Part shown: in pieces, positions 1 through 9,943 of the stretch
How positions within the stretch are numbered: position 1 is the stretch's first letter
Layout of the letters: each line of letters starts with the position of its first letter
Source: Saccharopolyspora soli
GTDB taxonomy: Bacteria; Actinomycetota; Actinomycetes; Mycobacteriales; Pseudonocardiaceae
Assembly (NCBI RefSeq): GCF_022678645.1
Contig: NZ_JALBWV010000015.1
Location: 62,001 to 126,000 of the forward strand
Direction: 5' to 3'
Length of the DNA stretch: 64,000 nucleotides
Made by a program: the position numbers and the translations under genes
The notes under the pieces: model-generated
The model's input: the letters and a program-made list of their open reading frames with translations, nothing else
Told to the model about the DNA's origin: nothing
Databases searched by the model: none

Positions 1-553
1 CCTGCACCACCACATCCAGCGCGGTGGTCGGCTCGTCGGCGATCACCAGTCGCGGCTCGCAGGCCAGCGCCATCGCGATCATGACCCGCTGCTTCTGCCC
101 ACCGGAGAGCTCGTGCGGATACGCGTCCGCCCGCTGCTCGGGCAGCTCCACCTGCGCCAACAGCTCCGCCACCCGCGCCCGCAGATCGCCGTCCACCCGG
201 CCGTGCAGCTTGATCGGCTCGGCGATCTGATCGCCGATCGTGCGCACCGGGTTCAACGCGTGCATGGCGCCCTGGAACACCACCGACGCGTCCGCCCAAC
301 GGGCCGCGCGCAGCTGCCCGAACGACATCTCCCGCACGTTCTTGCCGTCCAGCAGGATTTCCCCGTCGATGCGCGCCGTGCTGGGCAGCAGCCGCAGCAC
401 CGACATCGCCAGCGTCGTCTTGCCGCAACCGGATTCCCCAGCCAGGCCGAGGGTTTCACCTTCGGCGAGGCTCAGGCTCACGCCCTGCACGGCGGCTTCG
501 TCGACGCCCCGGTAGGACACCGACACGTCGCGCAGTTGCAGAATCGGACTCAC
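1..553 (-). CDS. Peptide ABC transporter ATP-binding protein, OppD/DppD-like (3' end cut by window edge)
   Basis: This is a nucleotide-binding subunit of an oligopeptide/dipeptide importer that couples ATP hydrolysis to uptake. About 184 residues are visible. They include the Walker A GESGCGKTT, a Q-loop (VFQGAMHALNP, typical of the OppD/DppD group), the signature LSGGQKQR and Walker B (LVIADEPTTALD). The C-terminal oligopeptide-binding extension lies outside the window. The start is GTG at 553, in a GTGA overlap with the stop of the preceding permease gene, which implies translational coupling. It is the fourth gene of the operon, and an OppF-type second ATPase probably follows beyond the edge. 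The peptide substrate is inferred from the family; nickel or other dipeptide-like ligands are possible. Confidence 0.9.
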   Translation of the reverse strand, partial: MSPILQLRDVSVSYRGVDEAAVQGVSLSLAEGETLGLAGESGCGKTTLAMSVLRLLPSTARIDGEILLDGKNVREMSFGQLRAARWADASVVFQGAMHALNPVRTIGDQIAEPIKLHGRVDGDLRARVAELLAQVELPEQRADAYPHELSGGQKQRVMIAMALACEPRLVIADEPTTALDVVVQ

Positions 554-1446
554 CGTCGCCCCCGCAGCCTCGGATTGAACACCGTCTCCAGCGCCCGCCC
601 GCACAACGTGAAGCTGAGCACCACCACCACGATTCCCACGCCTGGCGGCAGCAGGTACCACCACGCGCCACCGGTGACCGCACCGGTGTCCATCGCGGAC
701 TTGAGCATCGAGCCCCACGACACCCGACCGGGGTCGCCAAGCCCCAGGAACGACAGCGTCGATTCGGCGATGATCGCGCTGGCCACCGACAACGTGGTGT
801 TGGCGAACACCAGCGGCAGCACGGCGGGCAGCACGTGGCGGCCGATGACGTGGCCGTGCCCGGCCCCCAGCGCCCGCGCCCGCTCGATGTACGGGCGGGC
901 CTCGATGGTCAGCGTCTGGGCGCGCACCATCCGCGCGGTAGGTGGCCAGGAGGTCACCCCGATGGCCAGCACGATCGTCCACAGCCCGCGGGCGAGCACC
1001 GTGGACAGCGCGATGGCCAGCACCAGTGCGGGCAGCACCAGGAAGAAGTCGGTGAAGCGCAACAGGATTCGGGACGTCCAGCCGCCGAAGTGCGCCGCGA
1101 GCACGCCGACGACGGTGCCGATCAGCACCGACAGCACCGCCGCAGACAGCCCGACGATCAGCGACACCCGCGCGCCCCACCAGGTCAGCAGCAGCACCGA
1201 ACGACCGGATTCGTCGGTGCCGAGCAAGAATTCGCCGCTGGGCGCCTGCAACGGCTGGCCGGTCGCCCGCGTGACGTCGAGGCCGGTGGAGTCGCTGAGC
1301 AGTGGCGCGAGCAGGGCCAGCACAGCGGTCGCGACCAGCAGCACGAGGCCGACCAGCCCGGCCCGGTCGGCGCGGAAGACGCGCCACGCCTCGCCAGCTC
1401 TGGCCTTGCGGCGGGCCCAGGTGATCTGGGCGGCGGTGGCGGTCAT
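550..1446 (-). CDS. Peptide ABC transporter permease, OppC/DppC-like
   Basis: This 298-residue inner-membrane permease belongs to the BPD_transp_1 type with an OppC-type N-terminal domain. The N-terminus is cytoplasmic and basic (WARRKARAGEAWRVFRADRAG), followed by a first membrane segment and then a loop containing LLGTDESGRSVL, which is typical of DppC/OppC. Further membrane segments follow, together with the coupling EAA loop (RARALGAGHGHVIGRHVLP). The start is ATG at 1446, overlapping the upstream permease stop by four bases (ATGA). It pairs with the neighbouring OppB-type permease to form the transmembrane channel. Length and motifs are normal for the family. Confidence 0.92.
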   Translation of the reverse strand: MTATAAQITWARRKARAGEAWRVFRADRAGLVGLVLLVATAVLALLAPLLSDSTGLDVTRATGQPLQAPSGEFLLGTDESGRSVLLLTWWGARVSLIVGLSAAVLSVLIGTVVGVLAAHFGGWTSRILLRFTDFFLVLPALVLAIALSTVLARGLWTIVLAIGVTSWPPTARMVRAQTLTIEARPYIERARALGAGHGHVIGRHVLPAVLPLVFANTTLSVASAIIAESTLSFLGLGDPGRVSWGSMLKSAMDTGAVTGGAWWYLLPPGVGIVVVVLSFTLCGRALETVFNPRLRGRR

Positions 1447-2480
1447 GATTCCCGCACCCTGGGGTCGAGCACCCGGTAGAGCACGTCGGCCAGCACGTTC
1501 ATCACCACCACACTCCCCGCGAGCACGATGAATATGCCTTGCAGCAGCGGCAGATCCGGCACCCGCAACGCTTCGAAGGTCAGCAGCCCCAGACCGGGCC
1601 AGGAGAACACCGTCTCCACCGTGATCGCACCCGACACCACCAGTCCGAGCCGCAGGAAGATCAGCGTGACGGTGGGCAGCAGCGCGTTGGGCACCGCGTG
1701 CCTGCTCCGCACCAGGTCCTCCCGCAGGCCCTTCGCGCGAGCGGTGGTCAGGTAGTCCTCGCCCATCTCCTCCAGCAGCGACGAGCGCATCACCATCAGG
1801 TACTCGGCGTAGATCACCGCGACCATGGTCAGCGCGGGCAGCACCAGGTGGTGGACGACGTCGAGGACCTGCGGCAGCAGTTCCGGCGGGGTGTCCGGGG
1901 AGGAGATGCCGCCGACCGGGAACAGGCCCGGAACCGGGCCAAACCCGACGCCGAAGACCATCAGCACGATCAACCCGAGCCAGAACGTCGGCACCGACCA
2001 CAACGTCAGGGCGATCGAGGTCGAGGTCTTGTCGAAGGCACCGCCGTGCCGCCACGCCGCGCGGGCGCCCATCCACAACCCCAGCAGCACCGCGATGGCG
2101 GTCGCGGTGCCCACCAGCAGCACGGTCGGGCCGATGCGTTCGAGGATCAGCTCGCCGACCGGTCGGCTGTAGGTGTAGGACGTGCCGAGGTCACCGCGCA
2201 GCAGATTGCCCACGAAGTCCAGCAACTGCTTCCACAGCGGCTGGTCCAGGCCGAACCGCTCGCGCAGCACGGCGATCTGCTGTTCGCTGACCGGCGCGCC
2301 GCGGGTCATGGTGCGCACCGGGTCGCCCGGCATCACGCGAAACAGGAAGAAACCCAGCACCGCCACCAGGAACAGGCTCACCAGCCCGCCGCCGATCTTG
2401 CCCCCCACGTAGCGGGCCATCCGGCGCCGCCCGCCGGACGGCGGGGCCGGTTCCGCAACAGTGGCCAGTAGTTCGGACAC
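1443..2480 (-). CDS. Peptide ABC transporter permease, OppB/DppB-like
   Basis: This 345-residue permease has the OppB/DppB layout: a first membrane helix (FLVAVLGFFLFRVMPGDP), the family motif around RERFGLDQPLWKQ, and an EAA loop (ARAKGLREDLVRSRHAVPNAL). The start is GTG at 2480, three bases after the stop of the binding-protein gene, and the end overlaps oppC by four bases. The N-terminal tail of about 30 residues before the first helix is slightly longer than in E. coli OppB, which is common in actinobacteria. It forms the membrane heterodimer with the OppC-like subunit. Confidence 0.92.
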   Translation of the reverse strand: MSELLATVAEPAPPSGGRRRMARYVGGKIGGGLVSLFLVAVLGFFLFRVMPGDPVRTMTRGAPVSEQQIAVLRERFGLDQPLWKQLLDFVGNLLRGDLGTSYTYSRPVGELILERIGPTVLLVGTATAIAVLLGLWMGARAAWRHGGAFDKTSTSIALTLWSVPTFWLGLIVLMVFGVGFGPVPGLFPVGGISSPDTPPELLPQVLDVVHHLVLPALTMVAVIYAEYLMVMRSSLLEEMGEDYLTTARAKGLREDLVRSRHAVPNALLPTVTLIFLRLGLVVSGAITVETVFSWPGLGLLTFEALRVPDLPLLQGIFIVLAGSVVVMNVLADVLYRVLDPRVRES

Positions 2481-2483
2481 GGC

Positions 2484-4277
2484 TCACTCCCTGGTATCAG
2501 CGGTCGCCCGGCGGCGGACCACCACCAGCGCGACCACCACGCCGACCAGCACCACGACCCCACCGAGCACCCAAGCGACGCCGGTGTAGTCAGTGCCCGA
2601 CGAGCCGTTCATCGCCGCCTCGGTGGGCTGGGCGCCGTAGTAACCCCAGTAGCCCTGCTGCCCCGTGATCACGCCTTCCGTATTCGGTTGCTGCGTGAAA
2701 CCGGTGTAGCGGTCGGAGCGGTATGCCTCCAGCGAGTTCTGGTAGAAGAGGATCAGACCGGCCGCCTGGTCGTAGAACCGGGCCTGGGCCTGCTTCACCA
2801 GATCGACCCGCTTGGCCGCGTCGAACTCGGCGAGCTGCTGGTTGTAGAAGTCGTCGTACTGCTGGTCGCACAGGAAAGTGTCGTTGGTGCCGCCACCGGC
2901 GGGGTCGGGACGTGCGCCGCAGGTCTGCAACCGCAGCACGTAGTCCGGGTCCGGGTTGGCCGACCAGCCGCTGATGACCATGTCGAAGTCACCGGCGGTG
3001 GTGCGGTCGTTGAGCTGGTTGTCCGACACCGGCTGCAGTTCGACGTTGATGCCCAGATCGGCCAGCCACCGCTTGACGTACTCACCGACCTGCGCGTCCA
3101 TCGACTCGTCGCCGTGCAGCACGAAGTCGAAGTTCAGCGGCTCGCCCTGCGGGGTCCGGCGGATGCCGTCCGCCCCGCGCGCGTAGCCCGCCTCGTCGAG
3201 CATCCGGTTGGCCGCGGCCGGGTCGAAGGTGCGCGGCTGCGGTGGGGTCCAGTGGAAGTCGGCGAAGATCGGCGGCAGGTATCCGCCACCGATCTGGCCG
3301 TAGCTGCCGAGCACCCGGTCCACCAGGACCTGCCGGTCGATCGCCCGGTCGATGGCCTGCCGCACCCGCACGTCCTTCAGCGCCGGGTGCCCGGTGCCGA
3401 TCGGCGCGTTCTCGCTGTTGGTCGCGCCAGGGTTGAGGATCATCTCGAAGAACCGGCGGCCTTGGCCCTTGACCTGCTTGATGTCGGCCTGCCCGGCCAG
3501 CGCGTTGAACTGCGCCGGGGTGAGCTTCTGGACGACGTCCACATCACCCTTGCGCAGCGCCTGCACCGCCGCGTCGCTGTTCTTGAACTGGATGAACTGC
3601 ACCGCGGAGACCTTCGGCGCGCCGCGCCAGAAGTCCGGGTTGGCGGTCAGCGTGACGTCCTGCTCCGGCCGGTAGCCGGTGAGCGTGAACGGTCCGCTGC
3701 CGACCAACGGCATCTGGTCGTTGGCGAAGTTCGCGACGTCGGCGATCTTCGACCAGACGTGCTCGGGCACGATCGGCGCGTCGATGGCCAGCATCGTCGC
3801 CTGCGGCGTCTTGGTCTGGATGACCAGCGTCGCGTCGTCCGGGGCAGTGACGTTGGCGAAGTTCTCCACGAAGTTGCCGTTGGCGGTGCTCGCGGCCGGG
3901 TCGGTCATCATCCGGTTGTAGGTGTAGGCGGCGTCGCGGGCGGTAACCGGCTGCCCGTCGGTCCACTTGACGCCGGGCCGGATGCGGAAGGTCCAGGTGA
4001 GCTTGTCCGGCGAGGGAGCCCAGCTCTCGGCCAGCTCCGGCATCACCGAGAAGTCGTCGGGGCTGTAGGTGGTCAACGTCGGGTAGATGGCCCGGAAGAT
4101 GTCGGTGGAGGCCAACGTGTAACCCAGGAACGGGTTCAGCGAGTCGATCTGCTGCTGCAGTCCGATCCGCAAGGTCGCACCCGCCGGGCGCGCGCCGTTC
4201 TCCTGCGCCAACGCTGGCATCGGCGCCAATAAACCGACCAGCAGAACAGCCCAGAGCACGACGAATCGTCTGCGCAC
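2484..4277 (-). CDS. Peptide ABC transporter substrate-binding protein with C-terminal membrane anchor
   Basis: This 597-residue extracytoplasmic solute-binding protein is of the SBP_bac_5 (OppA/DppA) family. The N-terminus is a Sec-type signal peptide ending near PALAQ, with no lipobox cysteine. The core shows family hallmarks such as LNPFLGYT, LAESWAPSPDKLTWTFRIRP and GTGHPALKDVRVRQAIDRAI. Unusually, residues of about 565-590 form a hydrophobic helix followed by RRRATADTRE, so the protein is probably tethered by a C-terminal transmembrane segment rather than a lipid. The start is GTG at 4277, with a strong Shine-Dalgarno (AAGGAGGGG) seven bases or so upstream. It is first in the opp operon. 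The 174 bp upstream presumably carries the operon promoter, although I could not identify it. Confidence 0.9.
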   Translation of the reverse strand: MRRRFVVLWAVLLVGLLAPMPALAQENGARPAGATLRIGLQQQIDSLNPFLGYTLASTDIFRAIYPTLTTYSPDDFSVMPELAESWAPSPDKLTWTFRIRPGVKWTDGQPVTARDAAYTYNRMMTDPAASTANGNFVENFANVTAPDDATLVIQTKTPQATMLAIDAPIVPEHVWSKIADVANFANDQMPLVGSGPFTLTGYRPEQDVTLTANPDFWRGAPKVSAVQFIQFKNSDAAVQALRKGDVDVVQKLTPAQFNALAGQADIKQVKGQGRRFFEMILNPGATNSENAPIGTGHPALKDVRVRQAIDRAIDRQVLVDRVLGSYGQIGGGYLPPIFADFHWTPPQPRTFDPAAANRMLDEAGYARGADGIRRTPQGEPLNFDFVLHGDESMDAQVGEYVKRWLADLGINVELQPVSDNQLNDRTTAGDFDMVISGWSANPDPDYVLRLQTCGARPDPAGGGTNDTFLCDQQYDDFYNQQLAEFDAAKRVDLVKQAQARFYDQAAGLILFYQNSLEAYRSDRYTGFTQQPNTEGVITGQQGYWGYYGAQPTEAAMNGSSGTDYTGVAWVLGGVVVLVGVVVALVVVRRRATADTRE

Positions 4278-4451
4278 GTTGACCCCTCCTTCGCAACGAG
4301 TGAGAAGAAGGAACCACCATCAAACGCTGTTCGTCAATGGTTAACCAGCAGTTGTCGCCGACCCGCGTCACGCACAGGTGCACAACCGTTACCCGATCGG
4401 CGGGCCATCCGGCGCGAACCCGCAACATCCAGGGCATCCGCGGCCGATCCG

Positions 4452-5165
4452 CTACAAATCGCCCCATCGCGCGGGCTGCCAGCGCACCGCTTCCGGGCGT
4501 TCACCGGATCGGGTGAATTCATCCAGCGCCGCCCGAAGATCGCGGAACGGCAGCACGGCATTGCGCGGGAACTTCAGGGTGCTGCCCGCGTCGAACGGCA
4601 GCGCTGGCGCGTCCGGCGACGGCGCCGGGTTGAGGGTGTGCCAGGACTGCAGCTCGCCGTCCTCGGACTCCTCGGTGAAGTTCAGGACCCCGACCTCGGA
4701 CTCCACGTCGGTCACGATCCGGATCTGCTGGTAGGGCCCAGCGGCTTCGGGATCTTCGTGCGGCCGGTCCCAGACGTAGAGATGGCAGGCGCCGAGCCGC
4801 TGCGGTCGCAGCACCCGGTCCACGAGCGCGGCCTTGTCCTCCTCGGTCTGCGCGTAGTGCCGGTCGCCGTCAGCCACCGCGGTCGTGACGGTCACGCCCA
4901 ACTCGGTGTTGCGGGCCCCGATCGCCTCGGCGCGCAGCCCTTCCAAGCAGATCCGCGCCTCCTTGAGCGCTTTGATCGCCGCGCCCTGGTGGAACACCAG
5001 GTCACCCCAGTACGGGTGACCGAGCACCTTGTTGAGGTCGTCGTAGACGGCGTGCGTCGTCTCGATCAGCTTGTCCAGGGCGTCGACCGGAACATCGGCG
5101 AGGCGAGCGAACACGACCGCAGGTGGTTCGAGCGGGCCGGTCTCCTCGTGCGCTGGATTCGACAT
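4452..5165 (-). CDS. Imm1-like immunity family protein (orphan)
   Basis: This is a 237-residue soluble protein without a signal peptide or membrane segments. The C-terminal part, about residues 145-237, matches what I know of the actinobacterial Imm1 immunity family: a strand-turn region (VGVLNFTEE, LQSWHTLNP), then a segment of the form LKFPRNAVLPFRDLRAALDE followed by TRSGERPEAVRWQ. Imm1 proteins neutralise polymorphic toxins such as deaminases. The N-terminal 100 residues are mostly helical and unrecognised. No toxin, WXG100 or T7SS gene is adjacent, so it appears to be an orphan. The start is ATG at 5165. The assignment rests on motif memory and is moderately secure. Confidence 0.55.
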   Translation of the reverse strand: MSNPAHEETGPLEPPAVVFARLADVPVDALDKLIETTHAVYDDLNKVLGHPYWGDLVFHQGAAIKALKEARICLEGLRAEAIGARNTELGVTVTTAVADGDRHYAQTEEDKAALVDRVLRPQRLGACHLYVWDRPHEDPEAAGPYQQIRIVTDVESEVGVLNFTEESEDGELQSWHTLNPAPSPDAPALPFDAGSTLKFPRNAVLPFRDLRAALDEFTRSGERPEAVRWQPARWGDL

Positions 5166-5277
5166 GCCTTCCCCGCATCCACTTCGATCATGGACGACCC
5201 CCAGGACGCCCAGCCCAGATCTCGATTCCCCAGAGGCTACCGCGCGTCAACCCGCGGCCCCGCAGCGCCATCGGCGG

Positions 5278-5904
5278 TCAGCTGGCGCAGTCCCGCAGCA
5301 CACCGATCGCTGGCTCGTCGCGAACCGAGCCGAGCGACAATAACGCCCGCGCCAACCCGTCGGCGTCGTCGAATCCGAGTTCCTCGACCAGGTCGTCGGG
5401 CAGGCTGAGCATCGACAGCGCCACCCCGAGCATGCCCGCGTCCAGCAGCCCAGCGCCGCGACGGCTCATCCGGCGGCCCACCGCGGCGTGCAACTCGACC
5501 GCAGTGTCCACATTGGCCCCGGTGATGTCCCCGAGGGCGGCCCGCACATCGGAATTGCGCACCGCTTCGAGGTGCAGTTCGAACAGCGCCAGGAACTGCG
5601 ATCGCGCGTTGGTGGACATCCGCCGCAGCATCGCCGCGTACAGCGCCGCGACGTCCTCGCCGGTGACATCGGCGGGAATCTGGCTGCGCAGCACGTCCAG
5701 CGCAGCGGTGTGCTGCGCGGCGAGATACCGTGCCACGGCCAGGAACAGCGCGCTGCGCGTCGGGTAGTAGTTCTTGGTGGTGCCTTCGGGAACCTCGGCT
5801 TCGCGGTCGATGGCGCGGTGGGTGAGCCCCCGACCACCTTCCCTGGCCAGCACTTCGATGGCGGCCTCGGCGAGCAGTTCCCGGCGGTTGCCTCGTTGCG
5901 GCAT
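5278..5904 (-). CDS. TetR/AcrR family transcriptional regulator
   Basis: This protein of about 208 residues has an N-terminal TetR helix-turn-helix (residues about 8-55, with GLTHRAIDREAEVPEGTTKNYYPTR split over the helix-turn-helix and first ligand helix). A variable helical ligand-binding domain follows. I chose ATG 5904 over an upstream in-frame start at 5940 because AGGGG lies just upstream and the usual TetR N-terminus begins there. It is divergent from the SIS-domain gene at 6058, with 153 bp between them holding an inverted repeat and a sigma-70-like promoter, so it probably regulates that gene, itself, or both. The ligand is unknown. Confidence 0.85.
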   Translation of the reverse strand: MPQRGNRRELLAEAAIEVLAREGGRGLTHRAIDREAEVPEGTTKNYYPTRSALFLAVARYLAAQHTAALDVLRSQIPADVTGEDVAALYAAMLRRMSTNARSQFLALFELHLEAVRNSDVRAALGDITGANVDTAVELHAAVGRRMSRRGAGLLDAGMLGVALSMLSLPDDLVEELGFDDADGLARALLSLGSVRDEPAIGVLRDCAS

Positions 5905-5954
5905 GCATCCCCTGGCGGTTCGATCTTGGTTGCTGATCAACAGCGTAGCCCGTG

Positions 5955-5970
5955 CACCACAGCAGTGGTG
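5955..5970. promoter_or_regulatory. Inverted repeat, candidate TetR operator
   Basis: CACCAC-AGCA-GTGGTG is a perfect 6-bp inverted repeat in the TetR/SIS divergent intergenic region. It lies 20 bp upstream of the predicted -35 box of the SIS gene. Its operator role is inference from position only. Confidence 0.35.
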
Positions 5971-5990
5971 GGCAGGGGCGCGCGGACACC

Positions 5991-6019
5991 TTGACCGACA
6001 TCCGACAGATTGGTATAGA
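5991..6019 (+). promoter_or_regulatory. Sigma-70-like promoter of the SIS-domain gene
   Basis: TTGACC at 5991-5996 and TATAGA at 6014-6019 are separated by 17 bp. The transcription start would fall near 6026, giving a leader of about 32 bases that contains the AGGAG ribosome-binding site of the gene at 6058. Confidence 0.55.
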
Positions 6020-6057
6020 CCTCATGTTCCCCGATCGCCTCGCCACAGGAGCGCAAC

Positions 6058-6792
6058 ATGTCGGAAAACGGCCCGGTCCACGCCGAGCACACCCTGGAGC
6101 ACTTGCGAAAGATCGGCGCGCACAACGCCGACAACCTGCGTACCGCCGCCGACCGGCTGTTCGCCGCCGTCCGGGCGGACGGCCTGGTGTTCACCGCCGG
6201 TGCGGGCCACTCGCTGGCGGGTGTGATGGAGTCCTTCTACCGGGCCGGGGGCCTGGCCGCGGTCCGGCCGCTGTACCACCCCGACCTGCTACCGCTGCAC
6301 GGCGCGGTGGCCAGCACCAAGACCGAACGCCGCAGCGGGCTGGCCGAAGAGGTGCTCACCGCGGCCGGATTCCGGGGTGGCGCGGATGCGCTCGTGGTCT
6401 TCTCCAACTCCGGGGTGAACCCGTACCCGGTGGAACTGGCCAAACTAGCGCGCGCGGCCGGATCAGCGGTCGTCGCGATCACCTCGCCCGCCGCGAGCGC
6501 CGAAGCCCCGAAGCGCGCCGGGACAACGCTGGCCGAGCAAGCCGAAATCGTGCTGGACACCAAGGTGCCCGGCGGTGACGCCAGCTACCCGACGGCCGCC
6601 CCGGTGACCGCGCCGCTGTCCTCGTTGGCCAACGCGTTCCTGTGGAACATGCTGCTGGTGCAGATGTACAACCAAGCCGCCGCCGCGGGCATCGAGCTGC
6701 CGGTCTGGCGCAGCTCGAACACCATCGGCGGCGACGAGGCCAACGCGGCCAACCTCGCGCACTACGGCGAACGGGTGCCGGGCCTGCGCTGA
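6058..6792 (+). CDS. SIS-domain sugar-phosphate binding protein, UPF0309-like
   Basis: This 244-residue protein has a single SIS (sugar isomerase) domain. The phosphosugar-binding region is visible as FTAGAGHSLAGVMESFYRAGG (first loop, split here for reference to residues 44-64) and VVFSNSGVNPYPVELAKLA around residue 120. Family members of this type (UPF0309, related to MurNAc-6-P etherase and phosphosugar isomerases) bind phosphorylated amino sugars, but the reaction is not established. The start is ATG 6058, with AGGAG eight bases upstream. It is divergent from a TetR gene that may regulate it. A strong hairpin follows the stop. Confidence 0.8.
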   Translation: MSENGPVHAEHTLEHLRKIGAHNADNLRTAADRLFAAVRADGLVFTAGAGHSLAGVMESFYRAGGLAAVRPLYHPDLLPLHGAVASTKTERRSGLAEEVLTAAGFRGGADALVVFSNSGVNPYPVELAKLARAAGSAVVAITSPAASAEAPKRAGTTLAEQAEIVLDTKVPGGDASYPTAAPVTAPLSSLANAFLWNMLLVQMYNQAAAAGIELPVWRSSNTIGGDEANAANLAHYGERVPGLR

Positions 6793-6800
6793 TTCAGGGA

Positions 6801-6830
6801 GTGCGCGGATTGGCACACCAATCCGCGCGC
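6801..6830. terminator. Bidirectional hairpin terminator
   Basis: An 11-bp perfect stem (GCGCGGATTGG, 6803-6813, with its complement at 6818-6828) and a 4-base loop lie between the convergent stops at 6792 and 6835. There is no T-tract, as is common in actinobacteria. Confidence 0.7.
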
Positions 6831-6834
6831 CCTC

Positions 6835-7644
6835 TTACTCCGAGCCGAACTTCTCGGCCAACTCCACGATGCGACGCAGCTGCGCGGCCCGCTCGGCCGC
6901 GAGCTGCTGCTCGGGATCAACCGCCTCGTCGGCCTGCACCAGCAGCGCCAGCGTCTCGCGGACAGCGCCGACCGGCGGTTGGCAGACCACTTCGGCGAGC
7001 TGATCCACCGCCGCGTCGAGCTGATCGGGCTCGACGACGGAGTTCGCCAAACCGAGCCGCAGAGCCTCCTCGGCCTGAATTTCCCGGCCGGTCAGGCAGA
7101 TCTCCACCGCTCTCGCATAACCCACAGTCCTGACCAGCGGCAACGTGCCGCCAAGATCCGGCACGAGACCCCACGACGCCTCGGCCATGCGCAACCGGGC
7201 GTCGGTGGCCAGCACGCGCAGATCGCATGCCAAGGCGAGCTGGAACCCCGCACCGACGGCATGCCCCTGCACTGCCGCGATGCTGACCCTGTCGGGCTCG
7301 CGAAGCCAGCTGAACCCCTGCTGGAACCCGGCGATCTCGGCATCGGCCTGTTCGGTCGGACGCCGGGCGAGTCCCCCCAGCCCAGGCGCCCCGTCCACGT
7401 CGGCGAACCCGAGGAGTCGACGATCCAACCCGGCCGAGAACGACCGACCGGCGCCGCGCAGCACCACCACCCGGACCTCCGCGCCGAGGCATCGACCGAC
7501 CTCCCGCAACGCCTGCCAGGTGTGCGGTGTCTGCGCGTTGAGCTTGTCCGGGCGGTTCAAGGTGATCGTGGCCCGCCGCCCGTGGATCGTGAGCCCCACA
7601 CCGCCACGATCCAACAGGTCGGCGTCCACTATCGACTCCGCCAA
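6835..7644 (-). CDS. Enoyl-CoA hydratase/isomerase family protein
   Basis: This 269-residue crotonase-fold protein would act on acyl-CoA thioesters in the cytoplasm. It shows the CoA/oxyanion motif (RGAGRSFSAGLD), the second oxyanion segment (AVQGHAVGAGFQLALACD) and AEASWGLVPDLGGTLPLV. By alignment in my head to rat hydratase, the Glu144 position (GGGCEL) is a Gln here (GAGFQL), while the Glu164 position is kept as AEAS. It may therefore be an isomerase, a dienoyl-CoA isomerase-like enzyme or a hydratase with altered chemistry. It is a single gene, convergent with the SIS gene. The substrate is unknown. Confidence 0.85.
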   Translation of the reverse strand: MAESIVDADLLDRGGVGLTIHGRRATITLNRPDKLNAQTPHTWQALREVGRCLGAEVRVVVLRGAGRSFSAGLDRRLLGFADVDGAPGLGGLARRPTEQADAEIAGFQQGFSWLREPDRVSIAAVQGHAVGAGFQLALACDLRVLATDARLRMAEASWGLVPDLGGTLPLVRTVGYARAVEICLTGREIQAEEALRLGLANSVVEPDQLDAAVDQLAEVVCQPPVGAVRETLALLVQADEAVDPEQQLAAERAAQLRRIVELAEKFGSE

Positions 7645-7721
7645 GCGGACCTCCGTTGCAGATCTGAGCAGATCGCTGGAGTCATGTTATGTCGAATGGA
7701 GGCGGCCGGTGGCCGCCGTGC

Positions 7722-7931
7722 TCACTTCTTCTTCGAACGCGTCGCGCCCCCACGGCCACGCAGCTGAACGCCTGATTCGCTCAGGACGCGGTGCACGAAC
7801 CCGTAGGATCGGCCGGTTGCCTCCGCCAGAGCGCGGATGCTCGCCCCCTTCTCGTACTTCTTTCTCAGGTCACTGGCAAGCTTGTCCCGCGCACTACCTG
7901 TGATGCGCGCGCCTTTCTTCAGCTCAGCCAC
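7722..7931 (-). CDS. Small conserved actinobacterial helix-turn-helix protein
   Basis: This 69-residue protein begins AELKKGARITGSARDKLA and contains a clear resolvase/sigma-like helix-turn-helix (GASIRALAEATGRSYGFVHR) followed by a basic tail ending in SKKK. Very similar 65-70 residue proteins are, to my knowledge, conserved across actinobacteria and annotated only as helix-turn-helix domain proteins. I chose GTG 7931 because conservation begins there, and a GGGGA sits just upstream; an open frame extends to 8117 but looks non-conserved. It lies 188 bp downstream of the ABC-F gene on the same strand. It probably binds DNA, or possibly RNA; targets are unknown. Confidence 0.75.
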   Translation of the reverse strand: MAELKKGARITGSARDKLASDLRKKYEKGASIRALAEATGRSYGFVHRVLSESGVQLRGRGGATRSKKK

Positions 7932-8119
7932 GGTGTCCCCGCCTTCCCTCTGAGCAGGTCGGGCCTCGCGACCCCTGTCAGCGCAATGATCGAACAGGAA
8001 AGGCAGGAACGCCAGGCGATCATGGAAAAAAGATCGGCCAACGGTCGAGATGACCACGCGGCGATCACCGGAATGCACTAATCCATCCGTAGTAGCGCGC
8101 GCTGCGAGCGCAACCACGG

Positions 8120-9748
<1,629 letters not shown>

Positions 9749-9943
9749 AGGAAACTCCGGGATCTAGTGGTCGAGCAGTTCCACGAACACGCCCACCGGC
9801 CGGGACCGAGTGGGCGTAGAGCACCGCGGGTTAACTGGCGGTTGGAGTGGCGCGGGGAACCCGGACCACGAAACGCTTGCTGACCACGAATTCAGTGTAA
9901 CGGGCGATGTCGAGCGAATTGATCGCGGATCTCATCGCCTCGG

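Noticed and set aside
113-1531. 472-residue plus-strand open frame opposite the opp genes
   Set aside because: It is rich in Arg, His, Pro and Gln with no domain sense, and mirrors the high-GC codon pattern of the minus-strand ATPase and permeases, which have clear motifs.
2723-2728. Lone GTATGC half-site inside oppA as a third GntR operator
   Set aside because: There is no matching GCATAC four bases away and it lies within a coding sequence.
7932-8117. N-terminal extension of the small HTH protein to 8117
   Set aside because: The added residues are not like the conserved family, and GTG 7931 matches the conserved start with an upstream GGGGA.
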